This document shows, one piece after another, positions 23,665 to 36,432 of a stretch of DNA of 64,000 nt; position 1 is the stretch's first letter; every line of letters begins with the position of its first letter. The notes beneath the pieces are model-generated. The model did no database searches. It was not told the origin of the DNA and saw only the letters and a program-made list of their open reading frames with translations. The DNA is taken from positions 64,434,952 through 64,498,951 of the forward strand of contig NC_045441.1 of NCBI RefSeq assembly GCF_002776525.5, read 5' to 3'. The DNA is from Piliocolobus tephrosceles (lineage: Eukaryota; Chordata; Mammalia; Primates; Cercopithecidae). A program made the translations under genes and the position numbers.

Positions 23665-23782
23665 TTTTTAATGGTAGTTCACCAATAGCTAATATTGATT
23701 AAACTTAATGGTAGTTCAACAATAGCTTAATATTAATATTAGTTTTTAATGGTAGTTCAATAATAGGTAATATTAATTGAAC
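23665..23782 (+). repeat. Three-copy imperfect tandem repeat, about 38 bp
   Basis: A unit of the form TTAATGGTAGTTCAMCAATAGC...TAATATTRATTAAAC is present three times. ATGGTAGTTC starts at 23671, 23708 and 23749 (spacing 37 and 41). Confidence 0.85.
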
Positions 23783-23784
23783 TT

Positions 23785-23910
23785 TTACTATTTGGCAGCA
23801 TTATGTTAAGAGCTTTACCTGCATTATCTTCATATGATCCTTATAGTAGCACTATGAAGTAGCTACTATTACTATGTTTCATCAGTTCACTGCAAGAAAA
23901 CTAAGGAGCT
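23785..23910 (+). repeat. MIR SINE fragment
   Basis: AGAGCTTTACCTGCATTATC and CACTATGAAGTAG match the 3' half of MIR. The GAAAACTAAGGAGCTG block follows. Confidence 0.6.
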
Positions 23911-24452
23911 GTTGAAGTAAGCTGATGTCTAAGTAGCTGTGATTTGAAAAAATGTTGTAAAATTTCCCTGCTCCAAAATATCTTTACAAATCAGATATCA
24001 TAGTTGCTTAAATTTCATGAATATGTGCCTTAAGCATTTTCAAAATTATCTCTAAATAGGGTTCTCAGTCCATTAATGAGTACATGTTTAGTGGGTGTGT
24101 TTTTCTATCTCTCCTGGTGAAAGTTCTTTTCTAGTGGCCAGCCATGAAAGGGAGCCTCACAGATCTGGGACTGCGAGAAGCCCAGCTGTGTTGCTACGAA
24201 CTCCATACCTGTCTGCATGGAAGCCATCCTTCCCATGCGTGGTTCCTGGCCAGTGATGGAGTGGTAGGATTACTTACCCAGCATAGTTGCTGCAGGCTGC
24301 TGGACTCCTGTGAAGGTGGATTCCCCCATGGCCCTGCTCATCTCTCAGATGAATAAGTTCTGGAAATCTAGTGTACAGCACAGTGACTATATCTAATAAT
24401 ACTGTATTGTCTACTTGAAATTTGATAAGAGAATAGATTTTAAGTGTTCTCT

Positions 24453-24472
24453 ACACACACACACACACACAA
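24453..24472 (+). repeat. (CA)n microsatellite
   Basis: About ten CA units. Confidence 0.9.
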
Positions 24473-24611
24473 ATGGTAACTATAAGTGGTGATAGAAATA
24501 TTAATTAATTTGACAGTAGCAATCATTATATAATAGGTACACATATCAAATCATCATGTTGCACACTTTGAATATATATAATTTTTATTTGTCAATTAAA
24601 TATTTTAAATA

Positions 24612-24632
24612 CAACAACAACAACAACAAAAA
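24612..24632 (+). repeat. (CAA)n microsatellite
   Basis: Six CAA units. Confidence 0.85.
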
Positions 24633-24756
24633 TGACACTTCTACCCTCCCTTTTCCTTTCCTCTCTCATTTACCTGTGATCAGGCTGCATCCTGGTTTGA
24701 CCAGTCCCCACTCCCCTGTCACTCCCCAACTCCTCCTCAAAGGAGGAGATCTTGCC

Positions 24757-25119
24757 TGATATAGTTTTGCTGTGTCTCCACATGAAGCTCATCTTGAATT
24801 GTAGCTTCCATGATCCCCACATGTCATGGGAAGAACCCGGTGGAAGGTAATTGAATCATGGGGGTGGGTTTATCCCATGGTGTTCTTGTGATAGTGAGTA
24901 AGTCTCATGAGATCTGATGTTTTTATAAAGTGCAGTTCCCCTGCACATACTTTCTTGCCGCCACCATGTAAAATGTGCCTTTGCTCCTATTTCACCTTCT
25001 GCCATGATTGTGAGGTTTCCCCAGCCATGTGGAATTGTGAGTCCATTAAACTTCTTTTACTTTATAAATTACGCAGTCTTGGGTATTTCTTCATAGCAGT
25101 ATGAAAATGGACTAATACA
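24757..25119 (+). mobile_element. THE1 LTR (ERVL-MaLR), solo
   Basis: A 363-bp LTR, TGATATAG...AATACA, recognised as THE1. It is flanked by TTGCC (24752-24756) and TTGCT (25120-25124), a 5-bp duplication with one later change. It contains the usual TTTATAAAG TATA-like motif near 24921. Confidence 0.9.
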
Positions 25120-25124
25120 TTGCT

Positions 25125-25643
25125 TTAATAAATCTCTTGCACAGCTAGTCCTCTCTTGGAACCTGCTTCTCAGAGGGCCTGGACTAACATACTCTGGTAG
25201 TGCATGAAGCATCTGTGATCAGAGTGTGACAAGAAAATAGCACAAGCAAACCTACGAGGACTTGAGAGAATTCAAAAGGTAAGCAACCTTTGATATAATC
25301 TTGCTTAAGCAAGGCTGGCACTACACAGAATCAAATAAAAAGATTATTATGAGGAGGTTAAATGGAGACCTGTTACTAACAATAGAAGTATTGACTAGAA
25401 AAATGAAGATGCATAAGGATGAATATGTATGGTGGTGTGACTGGTGAAGTTGGTAGATTTATTCTTTATTTAAAATAAATACCCACGGGCAGCAGATGCT
25501 TTTGTTTCCCTGCTTCACCTCCCTTCAGGCCACCTCTGATTTTAGCTGCAACAGGGGCAGCAAGGTCTGGACAAGCTCGAACTCATGCTGACAGCACCCT
25601 GCCTCAAGCAGGTGCCAGGAGTGCTATCTAAAATCCTAATTTA
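25125..25643. other. No recognised gene or repeat
   Basis: Intergenic spacer between the THE1 LTR and an AluS. Confidence 0.4.
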
Positions 25644-25951
25644 GGCTGGGTGCGATGGCTCAGGCCTGTAATCCCAGCACTTTGGGAGGCTGAGGTGGGA
25701 GGATCACCGGAGGTCAGGAATTCTAGACCAGCCTGGCCAATATGGCAAAACCCCATCTCTATTAAAAATACAAAAATTAGCCAGGTGGTGGTGCACGCCT
25801 GTAATCTCAGCTACTCGGGAGGCTGAGGCAGGAGAATCACTTGAAACTGGAGGCAGAGGTTGCAGTGAGCCGAGATAACATCACTGCACTCCAGCCTGGG
25901 CAACAGAGTGAGACTCTGTCTCCAAAAAAATAAAAATAAAATAAAATAAAA
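25644..25951 (+). mobile_element. AluS
   Basis: Full-length Alu with an (AAAAT)n-type tail at 25924-25951. Confidence 0.9.
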
Positions 25952-27867
25952 TCTGATTGAATTCGGTTTAGTGTTTTACTGGCATTGCTAGCCAGATTCT
26001 GAAACCATAGGGGCCTCATCAGCCCAGCAGTGTGAGGGAGTAATTGTGCCCAGGGAACCCTGCATGCACTGAGGGAGGACAGTAGTTGTTCCTCAAGTAG
26101 AGAATGTGGGTGTGCTGTTTCTCAGAGGTTCTGGCAGCCTCTCTGCTGCTGCCTACAGCAGCCACTGCAATAGTGCATGCCTGTGCTGGCCTCTTGCCTT
26201 CTTAACCTCCCCAGTCCACCATTCCTGCTTCCTGTGAATGCCCTTTAAATAAATCTCATTTCATATCATGAGATCTACGTTTAGGGGCCAAAATAAGACA
26301 ATGTATTTTGTGGACAGAAGTAAGTGTCAGCAATCTCATTCCCCTAAAATAATTTTAAGTTGCCGGAAATTTGAAAAATGAGTTTAGTAATAAATGGTTA
26401 CCTAATTACACAAAGATATTATTTCAGATTCTAAGTAAATAAAAACTTTGGTCAGTTTACTTTTTGGGAAGAGCCATTTTCCTTATTTGACTGTAAACAA
26501 AATAAGCTACTTGCTCATATTAACTTATGGTAAAAACATTTTCTCATGAAAACAGTAAACCACTAGCAAGTATGAAGTGAGCAACTGAAGCTAATCAAAT
26601 CCATTTTCTAGTGTGTATATACTTTAAAGGCAATAATAGTTTTGTTTAAGGAAGTAATGAAAACATAGTTTTTATATCGATATCTGTAGTAGATTTGGGA
26701 AGCTTGTGATTATTAATTCTCAAGTACTTCTGGTCATCAATATAAATATCGTGATAATATTCAAGGGTTGCATTCATTTTTTGGCAGTATTTTGCATTTT
26801 GTCAACCACAGATTTCAAGTACCTTTAGGCCCTGTGAGGTTCTGCATAAAATAATCAATCATTCCCTTTTGGCTGTTTTGCAGAGGCAGCCAATGACTTG
26901 TTCTGTCATGAACTGAATTAATATATATTCATGAAGCACAGAGAAACACTTCATTGTTTCAGACTGTTTTGTTATTTTAGAATAAATCACAAAGGCAGCA
27001 TCCTACTCATAGCTGGTAGAGAAATATTTGTCCTATGATCTTCACCTTTATGGTTTGTAATGTTTTAACTTGCACAGTTTAGCCCACATAACATGTTTTA
27101 TTTAAAAAAAATAGTAAATTGCATGCTTTTAACAACGTACTATGTCTCTGTTACCTTTAATCATCAACATTTGAAAACATTAAAACTGAAATGACATGCA
27201 TCCCTAAGTCAGAATGATTTAATTTTCACAGAGTGAGGGACTCATGGCAAAATGATACACTTAGTACAGGTAAGTATTGTTCAAGCTCCCACATTCCATC
27301 AATCTCAACCTTTATGGTTCCTCATTTATTTGTGAAGAACTCTCAAGAATCAGTTGTAATTGCAAAATGTTTATCCTGCCAGGATATCTGTGTGAACTTC
27401 CATAGGCCAACCATAGCACACGCAGCATGAAAAAGACTTGTTGGGAAAGATATTTTAGCACCTCTGATAAACAGAAAAAAGGGTGAGTATTCCTATTTCA
27501 AGCTATCTAACTTTCTCACTTTATCTGCCTTTTCTAATCAACGTTATCATGTGCTGGCAAAATCTTGTAAAATTCAGAAAGCTACAATCCGGGGAAATGA
27601 AACCCAGGGAAAACAACTCCCCAAAATGTAAAAGCCATTGAACATTCTCTGTCGCCACCAAAGTGGTTCTCAGAAAAGACAGTTTATTGTATCTTCCCTA
27701 AGAATTATGTTTTCAGCAACAATACTTAAACATTTACTGTCTTGGATTGTAATAATGGCTATTTGTTTAGGTGGCACTGTGCCTATTTAGAACATAGTAA
27801 AATTCTTGCCATAGGGATCAACAATGTTTATGAGGACAAATATTAACATAAACACGACTCCACACAG

Positions 27868-28010
27868 AATCGGAGTTAGATTTCTAGGGTTTGAATCCTG
27901 GCCCTGGATGCATTAGCTAGTCAACTCAGACAATTTATTTGATTTTAACCCTAGGTTTTCTTGTCTATAAATTATAGATAATAGTGTATACTTCACCATT
28001 ATGGGAATAT
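27868..28010 (+). repeat. MIR SINE
   Basis: GGTTTGAATCCTGGCCC, then the AGTCAACTCAGACAATT and TTCTTGTCTATAAATT blocks in MIR order. Confidence 0.7.
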
Positions 28011-30741
28011 GTACTAGCATACAGTAATAATCTATAAATTTTAGTTATTATTTTTATTATTGATCAGTGTGCTTAACTGCAAAAAATAGAACCCGCCCCA
28101 GCTAGATTAAGCAGAAAAGGAATTTGTCAAAGGAACCAGGTGACTCATAAATCCTGGGGGTAGGAGGGACAGAGAGTCAGACTTAGCAATGACATAAAAA
28201 GGACAATGCCTAAGTCATATCGTAGAGGCTGCGGAGTGACAGAGACAGTGGAGCTCACACAAGAACTACATACACTGTGGGGCCCAGTGCAAAATGAAAA
28301 TATCAGTTCACTTGTTCAAGTAAAATACTTCCATAGAAGGTACTAAAATATAAAGCTCTTTCCTTTTTTCTGCAGCCTTTCTCAACTTTTCACGAGTTTT
28401 TTTTTCTTGCCATTTCATGTTGTTCTAAGTAAAGAAAAATTTAAAATTAATGAATTTTTAAATTAAAAAATTTGAGTATGAATTTTATCGTTTATCTTTA
28501 TATCACTTTTACAGATGATATGTAAGTTTTAAATAGAAATATAAAAACATTTAATTACACGCAGAATTACAGAAATTACCACAATTCATAGATTACATCT
28601 TGTATGTGCATATGCATTTTGTTCTTACAAAGAGAGTGTAAACACTGTACAAAACTAACCCAACTGCTTTCGTTTCACATCTTGATATATGCTCATTCTG
28701 CCAACACTCTGCCTTTGGCATACTGGTGAGAAAGGAAGAACTAAAAAGAAAAGTAGCTAGACTTGCCCAGTCTTTCCATTTCCTTCTGTGTCATCATTTT
28801 CAGTGTAAGTGGTTGGTAACACAGGAAGAAAAGATATGAAATGCTTGTTTGTGTTTCTTAGACAGACATGGTATTGTTTTCTCTGTTGGAAGTAACTTCT
28901 GGTTTAAAAAGGAAAGTGTCAGCGTCCCCCACTGCCATCCTATTTACTCAGTAACAGACATTACACGTTTACTTTGTACTTGCTTTGAGCCTCACTGAAC
29001 TCCCGTACATTGTGGGTTTACCGGAATGCTGTGCTCATGGGTCAGTAAATGTTATATGCAAATGGGCAGTAAGGAATGGGGGTGGATATACTCAGTGTTC
29101 AAATTATCACATTCAGCACAGTCTTGGTTGGGGTATGCCTTGGAAGATTTCATTTTTAACCAAGAAAGGCATATATTTACTGTCTGAATATTTCTTTCCC
29201 AAAAAGTAAATGCTAGTGTCAGAAAATGCACGTATTTATTCTGCTTAAATAAATATGTACAGGCTTCATGAGACTAAGTGGAAGAAATATATAGTGTATA
29301 TTAATTTGTCGTTGTCCTGTTAGGCATGAAGAGTCTCAGGACAAAAGTCCTCTGATACAGCATGTTGTATTATCATGATCCAGAATTTTAAAATGCCTAT
29401 CAGCAAAATTCACAAAAGCTTAAGCCTATAAGGTGAATTTTGTAGACAGCTATACTTTGTCACTCAGTTCCCGAGAACCCTTTCTTGTGATCTGTCATCA
29501 ATATTCACCTTCAATGCACACTGATGAGTCCAACTAATATCAAGAAAGGCCTTTCCTCAAATAACCGGGGGTGAATGTATAAACTCCCTATGATAGACAG
29601 TGTGTTATGAATTTCTGAAGTTCATTTTCAAACTCTTTATTTCTTCTATTTTAACTTTGTATTATTCTTGTTGTTCTCTATCTTTAAAGACAGGTTTATT
29701 TTTCACGAAAAACATGTTTCACTTTATCAGATATGTTATCCAAATACCTTACGTGAAAAATTTCTTGGCTATAAGATTGTTCATATATTCATCTATCTTT
29801 TTTGTTTTATTTTTGTTTGTAAAAGTAAAGGCCTTACATTTGGAATCTTATAAGAAAATTTAAATTACACAAGTCAAAAATACATAATAGTTTTCATGAT
29901 AGAAATAACATTGGTAAATTGGCTTCTATTTCTTCCTTAATATTTATTGATTCAGATGCTTTGGATGAAATTTTATGTATAGATAAATGAATACTGAGAG
30001 TCTTCTTTGTTACTTTTTTCTGATGTGTTTTTCAGAATCCATGTAAGCAACTTATTGCTCAATAAATATTTGTTCGAATGAATGACTCTTAGACCATTCT
30101 AATGAATACGTTGGCCCAAGTCATGATAGCTAATAGATTAAGGAAAAGAAACTTCACAAAACTTGATTTCCCATTTTGAGTTACTTGCATTTTCAATTCA
30201 ATTTTAAGAAGCGTTATAAAAGGATTAGATCAACTATTTTAAGGAAAAAAACAAGAAGCTTCCACTAGAAAAGTGGTTGTTAGGGTTCTTTTCTGAACTG
30301 AATCATGAGGTTATTGAGCGTAGCCTGGGGCAGAGTTCAGTCATTCTTCCCTTTGTCCTTAGCAATAAAATATTCAGCTGGGTTCATGGTGGCCCAGATC
30401 AAAGACTACATTTTCCAGACATTCTTACAGCTAGCTGTGGCTGCGGGGCTAGATTTTTTGTTTTTTAACGTAACTAAATTTTAAGTCCAACGATATGTTA
30501 GCACAAGTAATGTCTACGATTCAGATTGTGTTATTCAAGTCAGGAGAATAAAAATTAATCTTAAACAAGTCATTGTGATTCTGGTTTTGCATTGCATATA
30601 GCTAAATCTTCATTCTAAACCATTAAATTCCCAAGATGGAATGTCTTTAGGGACAAAAATGTGGTCAAGATTAGTTAATTTTGCAGTGAAATAAATTCAT
30701 GTAAGATGAGAATATTTTGTTTATATATATACACATACATG

Positions 30742-30742
<1 letters not shown>

Positions 30743-30779
<37 letters not shown>

Positions 30780-30792
30780 TGTATGTGTGTTT
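30743..30792 (+). repeat. (TG)n microsatellite
   Basis: About 17 uninterrupted GT units, then degenerate TG. A (TA)n/(CATG) stretch precedes it. Confidence 0.92.
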
Positions 30793-31263
30793 GTATGAGT
30801 TATAATAGTTAAAGACCTTTCTTACAAAATAATTTGCTTCAACTTTGCTTGGTTTTGGCACCCCAATTTCCTGAGGTATCAAGACTTTCCCTAGTCCAGT
30901 TCTGGCCTTCAGGACCACCAGGCTGGCACTCAAGCCCCCTGAAGGAGAATATTATATGTTTAGCATTGAGGTTGCTGCAGTCCCATATGTGGTGGAGACT
31001 GCAAACAACTGCAACAAAATGAGGCAGAGTACAGTCAAAATAAAAGAGTGTGATACATAGCAAATATACTTCTTTCTCAGACATCTGATCATAAAGCTAA
31101 ACTATCCTTTCCCAGATAGTGTGAGATCTGCTCACTACAACTGATCTCCTCAATCTGTCAGCATACAAATTAGAAAAATGTGCCCCTTATCATCTGTTTG
31201 AAAATTGTCATAGGAACCTGCTTTTATTACAACGAGGCATTTCTTTGCTATCTACTGGAAAGA

Positions 31264-31312
31264 TGTATGTATGTATGCATATATATGTATGTATCTGTCT
31301 ATCTATCTCTGC
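31264..31312 (+). repeat. (GTAT)n/(CTAT)n compound repeat
   Basis: GTAT units switch to CTAT units within 50 bp. Confidence 0.85.
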
Positions 31313-32698
31313 AGTATAAATGATAACCCCTAGACTTGTTCAGTGTACTGCATGCACAACTGTACAAGGCAAGCCGTGTGTAACCACAGGTGGAAATTTT
31401 GAGTTGAGAAAAATGATTTATGGTTCTCTTTAATTTGCACTAAAATTAGACAATTAGAGGAGTGATTAAGTTTGGAACAACTTCTGACATAGAAGTTTCA
31501 AGTCATCACTACTACTAAAGAAACCTTACAGGCTTTTAGAAAGCAGTCGCAAGATACTGAAATATTTGACAAATCAACAAATTGCTAAAGAGTATGCAAA
31601 TATATGCTAGAGACCATACATAAGAAGAAATATGATTTGATGGAGTTTGTGGCAAATAAAAGTTGGGTGTCCATTAAAATGAAGTACAATTATGGTAGAG
31701 TCCAATTTTAATACAAGTAAGGATATGGAGGCTTAAGGCTAGGCTGAAGTGTTTACACAGAGATGGGAAAAAATAAAAGAATGAGAACCATTAGCTTAAA
31801 CTTTCCACTCTGCTTGTACTTTTATCACCTATAGAAGTGGCATCCCAGTTTCCTTGAAAAAGAGAACACAAGGTTTCATTTTCCACTTAAATTAATCGTG
31901 ACTTACACAAAGATCTCAAGACATAATATGGAGTAAAGAAAGTTAAAAAATAGTTAATACAAATTACATGATCTTACATAGGATATGTAAATGATTCGTG
32001 TATCTATACATAATGTATAAGATTTCTTAAAAGGTCTCTAGCCAGAATTTTAACACTAGTTATTTAGTGATTTAAAATATTTTACTTATTTGCCTTTTCT
32101 ATTTTTCTACAATAAATATATTTTGTTTTGGGATTTAAATAATTTGGGCTATAAAAAAGACTACTAAGCAAAATGTCAGTGTGATCACATATATTGTACC
32201 TCTATATTCTCCATTCCTAATGATTTAGCCAATAGGATACATAATTGGGAATGCTCTGCAATTCCTCATGCCTAGAAACTCTGAGAATCTCCTACTAAAT
32301 ACAAAGTGTGTTTAAAGAGATAGAAACAAATTTGGCGAAAGCAAACTCACAGCCTCTTTTATTTGGTTCAATATTTATTTTCGCCAACTCAGTGAGCAAT
32401 ATATTATTTTTATAATTAAAATACTGAAAGTAGGTTTTTTAGTTAAGAAAAGTTACAAAGTTTCACTATTGTTAAAAACTACATACAATCCAAGTATCCA
32501 TTAGGGTACTAATTAAATAAATGATAGCACAGATACATTGTGAGATACAATATAGAACTGAAAGAGAATGAAGGTTCTATACAAATTATTCATAGTTCCT
32601 GCCCCCTGGAGAAGGAAAAATATTTGGAAGGGAGTAAGGTGAAGGTGGAATTTAACTTTCGAGTCCATAAGCTTCTTTTTCAGAAATTACGCGTGAGA

Positions 32699-32699
<1 letters not shown>

Positions 32700-32732
<33 letters not shown>

Positions 32733-32748
32733 TATGTGGGTGTGTGAT
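32700..32748 (+). repeat. (TG)n microsatellite
   Basis: About 15 TG units, then interrupted TG. Confidence 0.92.
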
Positions 32749-32831
32749 ATATGTGACAAAAGTGAAAGAGAACTTGGGAAAGCTCAGTTTCGTTATGTTG
32801 CCTGTGAAAAGTGTCTTTAGATTTTTTTCCC

Positions 32832-33025
32832 CTAGGTTTGACTCCTGGTTCAATAACTTGCTAGCTGTTGATAATGGGTAAGGTGCACACATTCTTTGAA
32901 AAGTGTCGTTTATAACGCAACCTTGCAGGATGGCTGCTAGGATTATAGATAATATCACCAGAGCTTTTATGTGCTGTCGCCTAGTACATTAGAGGTACTC
33001 AACAGATTGTTGCTATTATTGCTGA
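32832..33025 (+). repeat. MIR SINE
   Basis: GGTTTGACTCCTGGTTC through TAGAGGTACTCAACAG, in MIR order, diverged. Confidence 0.6.
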
Positions 33026-33318
33026 AATTGCTCTCAGAATGTAGGAAGCTGGAATGAAATCTCTTTGATATATGAAGTTTGTAATTTCATTATGTCAGGT
33101 AAAAATTATAATAGAGAAAAAGAAAGTTTGATAAAAAAGTAAACAATATGTTAAATAAGTGTGTTTTGTAAGTGAATTCGCTGAAGTTACTGTTAAAATA
33201 TGTTTTATTAATAACATTATGGATCACATAGATGACATGATGAAAGAGTTCTATTTATAATGGAGAAACCAATAACCAATATAAGAAAACCAGGAAAACT
33301 CTTTTAAAAATCTGTAAA

Positions 33319-33848
33319 CCAGTCAAGCATGGTGGTTCATGTCTGTAATCCCAGCACTTTTTTTTTTTTTTTTTTTTTTTGAGACGGAGTCTTGCTCTGT
33401 CGCTCACGCTGGAGCACGCCCGGCTAATTTTTTTTTGTATGTTTTAGTAGAGATGGGATTTCACTGTGTTAGCCAGGATGGTCTCGATTTGCTGACCTTG
33501 TGATCCGCCCACCTCGGCCTCCCAAAGTGCTAGGATTACAGGTGTGAGCCACCGCGCCCGGCCAATCCCAGCACGTTGGGAGACCGAGGTGGGCGGATCA
33601 CTTGAGGCTAGGAGTTCTAGACCAGCCTGGTCAACATGGTGAAACCTCATCTCTAACCAAAAAAAAAAAAAAAAAAAACATTAGCCAGACATGATGGCGG
33701 GCGCCTGTAATCCCAGCTACTCCGGGGGCTGAGGCACCAGAATTACTTAAACCTGGGAGGCAGAGAATTCAGAGAGCCAAGATTATGCCACTGCACTACA
33801 GCCTGGGTAACAGAGCAAGACTGTTTCAAAAACAAATAAACAAACAAA
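33319..33848 (+). mobile_element. Alu interrupted by a second, antisense Alu
   Basis: The outer Alu starts at about 33319 and ends with a tail at about 33830-33848. It is split after CCAGCAC by the Alu at 33358-33563. Confidence 0.88.
33358..33563 (-). mobile_element. AluY nested in an Alu, with internal deletion
   Basis: Antisense insertion flanked by AATCCCAGCAC at 33347-33357 and 33564-33574, inside the outer Alu. About 110 bp around the middle is missing, since GCTGGAGC runs straight into ACGCCCGGCTAAT. Confidence 0.88.
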
Positions 33849-35029
33849 TCTGTAAAACTTATATAAAGCAAGGTTTGCTAAGAAATGTGTAAGAAGATGA
33901 ATAAATTTAGAGACATTGTACTTCTATTTTTTTTTCCTTTTTTAATCATACTTTAAGTTCTAGGGTACATGTGCGTAATGTACAGGTTTGATACATAGGT
34001 ATACATGTGCCTTATTGGTTTGCTGCACCCATCAACTCATCATTTGCATTAGATATTTCTCCTAATGCTATCCCTCACCCAGCCCCCCACCTCCCAACAG
34101 GCCCAGAAGTGTGTGATGTTCCCTGCTCTGTGTCCAAGTGATCTCACTGTTCAGTTACCACCTATGAGAACATGCAGTGTTTGATTTTCTGTCCTTGTGA
34201 TAGTTTGCTGAGAATGATGGTTTCCAGCTTCATCCATGTCCCCGCAAAGGACATGAACTCATCCTTTTTATGGTTGCATAGTAACCATGGTGTATATGTG
34301 CCACATTTTCTTTATCCAGTCTATCATTCATGGACATTTGGGTTGGTTCCAAGTCTTTGTTATTGTGAATAGTGCCGCAATAAACATATGTGTGCATGCA
34401 TGTGTCTTTATAGCAGCATGACTTATAATCCTTTGGGTATATACCCAGTAATGGGATTGCTGGGTCAAATGGTAATTCTAGTTCTAGATCCTTGAGAAAT
34501 CACCACACTGTCTTCCACAATGGTTGAAGAAATTTACACTCCCACCAACAGTGTAAAAGCGTTCCTATTTCTCCACACCCTCTCCAGCATCTGTTGTTTC
34601 CTGACTTTTTAATGACTGTCATTCTAACTGGTGTGAGATGGTATCTCATTGTGGTTTTGATTTGCATTTCTCTGATGGCCAGTGATGATGGCATTTTTTC
34701 ATGTGTCTGTTGGCTGCGTAGATGTCTTCTTTTGAGAAGTCTCTGTTCGTATCCTTTGCCCACTTTTTGATGGGGTTGTTTGTTTTTATCTTGTAAATTT
34801 GTTTGAGTTCTTTGTAGGTTCTGGATATTAGCCCTTTGTCAGACAGATAGATTGCAAAACTTTTCTCCCATTCTGTAGGTTGCCTGTTCACTCTGATGGT
34901 AGTTTCTTTTGCCATGCGGAAGCTCTTTAGTTGAATTAGATTCCTTTGTTTATTTTGGTTTTTCTTTCCATTGCTTTTGATGTTTTAGTCATGAGTCCTT
35001 GCCCATGTATATGTCCTGAATGGTATTGC

Positions 35030-35713
35030 CTAGGTTTTCTTCTGGGTTTTTATTGTTCTAGGTCTAACATTAAAGTCTTTAATCCATCTTGAATTAATTT
35101 TTGTGTAAGGTGTAAGAAAGGGATCCAGTTTCAGCTTTCTACATATGATTAGCCAGTTTTCCCAGCACCATTTGTTAAATAGGAAATGCTTTCCACATTT
35201 CTTGTTTTTGTCAGGTTTGTCAAAGATCAGATGGTTGTAGATGTCTGGTGTTATTTCTGAGGCCTCTGTTCTGTTCCATTGGTCTAAATATCTGTTTTGA
35301 TACCAGTACCATGCTGTTTTGATTACTGTAGCCTTGTAGTATAGTTTGAAGTCAGGTAGCATGATGCCTCCAGCTTTGTTCTTTTTGCTTAGGATTGTCT
35401 TGGCAATGCAGGCTCTTTTTTGGTTCCATATAAACTTTAAAGTAGTTTTTTCCAATTCTGTGAAGAAAGTCATTGGTAGCTTGATGGGGATGGCATTGAA
35501 TCTATAAATTACTTTGGGCAGTATGGCCATTTTCACAATATTGATTCTTCCTATCCATGAGCATGGAATATTATTCCATTTGTTTGTGTCCTCTTTTATT
35601 TCATTGAGCAGTGGTGTATAGTTCTCCTCGAAGAGTTCCTTCACATCCCCTGCAAGTTGGGTTCCTAGGTATTTTATTCTCTTTGTAGCAATTGTGAATG
35701 GAAGTTCACTCAT
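35030..35713 (-). pseudogene. L1 ORF2 remnant, region downstream of the reverse transcriptase
   Basis: A 227-residue open stretch matches the L1 ORF2 segment between reverse transcriptase and the Cys-rich end. It ends in a stop at its C-terminal side and is separated from the next piece by a stop and frame change near 35714-35728. It is part of the L1 at 33930-37171. Confidence 0.9.
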
Positions 35714-35727
35714 GATTTGGCTCTCTG

Positions 35728-36012
35728 TCAGTTAATGGTGTATAGGAATGCTCGTGATTTTTGCACATTGATATTGTATCCTGAGACTTTGCTGAAGTTG
35801 CTTATCAGCTGAAGGAGATTTTGGGCTGAGACGATGGGGTTTTCTAAATATACAATCATGTCATCTGCAAACAGGGACAATTTGACTTCTTCTTTTCCTA
35901 ACTGAATACACTTTATTTCTTTCTCTTGCCTGATTGCGCTAGCCAGAACTGCCAACACTATGTTGAATAGGGGTGGGGAGAGAGGGCATCCTTGTCTTGT
36001 GCCGGTTTTCAA
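35728..36012 (-). pseudogene. L1 ORF2 reverse transcriptase core remnant (FADD box)
   Basis: The frame contains the GCPLSP block and the Phe-Ala-Asp-Asp catalytic box of L1 reverse transcriptase (FADD around 35862-35873). It is truncated on both sides by stops and is not functional. Confidence 0.9.
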
Positions 36013-36383
36013 AGGGAGTGTTTACAGTTTTTGCCCATTCAGTATGATATGGGCTGTGGGTTTGTCATAAATAGCTCTTATTATTTTGAGATATATTCCA
36101 TCAATACCTAGTTTATTGAGAGTTTTTAGCATGAAGGGCTGTTGAATTTTGTCAAAAGCCTTTTCTGCATCTATTGAGATAATAATGTGGTTTTTGTCAT
36201 TGGTTCTGTTTATGTGATGGATTACATTTATTGATTAGTGTATGTTGAACCAGCCTTGCATCCCAGGGATGAAGCCAACTTGATCACGGCGGATAAGCTT
36301 TTTGATATGCTGCTGGATTCGGTTTGCCAGTATTTTACTGAGGATTTTTGCACTGTTGTTCATCAGGGAGACTGGTGTAAAAT

Positions 36384-36432
36384 TCTCTCTCTCTCTCTCT
36401 CTCTTTTTTTTTTTTTTTGTTGTTGTTGTTGT
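36384..36432. repeat. Compound microsatellite (TC)n-(T)n-(GTT)n within L1 ORF2
   Basis: CTCTCTCTCTCTCTCTCT, then about 14 T, then GTTGTTGTTGTTGTT. It expanded from a short T-rich place in the ORF2 sequence. Confidence 0.85.

Larger units (their letters stand above)
23911..24751. other. No recognised gene; two short microsatellites
   Basis: Contains the CA and CAA repeats listed separately. Confidence 0.4.
25952..33318. other. 7.4-kb transposon-poor tract
   Basis: No Alu, young L1 or LTR was recognised. Only two MIRs, three simple repeats and a possible old repeat at 30270-30470 were seen. TAAT-rich, non-repetitive sequence at 26560-27130 is a candidate for a conserved noncoding element. This is inference, because no alignment was possible. 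Confidence 0.45.

Noticed and set aside
35030..36012. Long - strand frames as a possible host gene
   Set aside because: They match L1 ORF2 and are broken.
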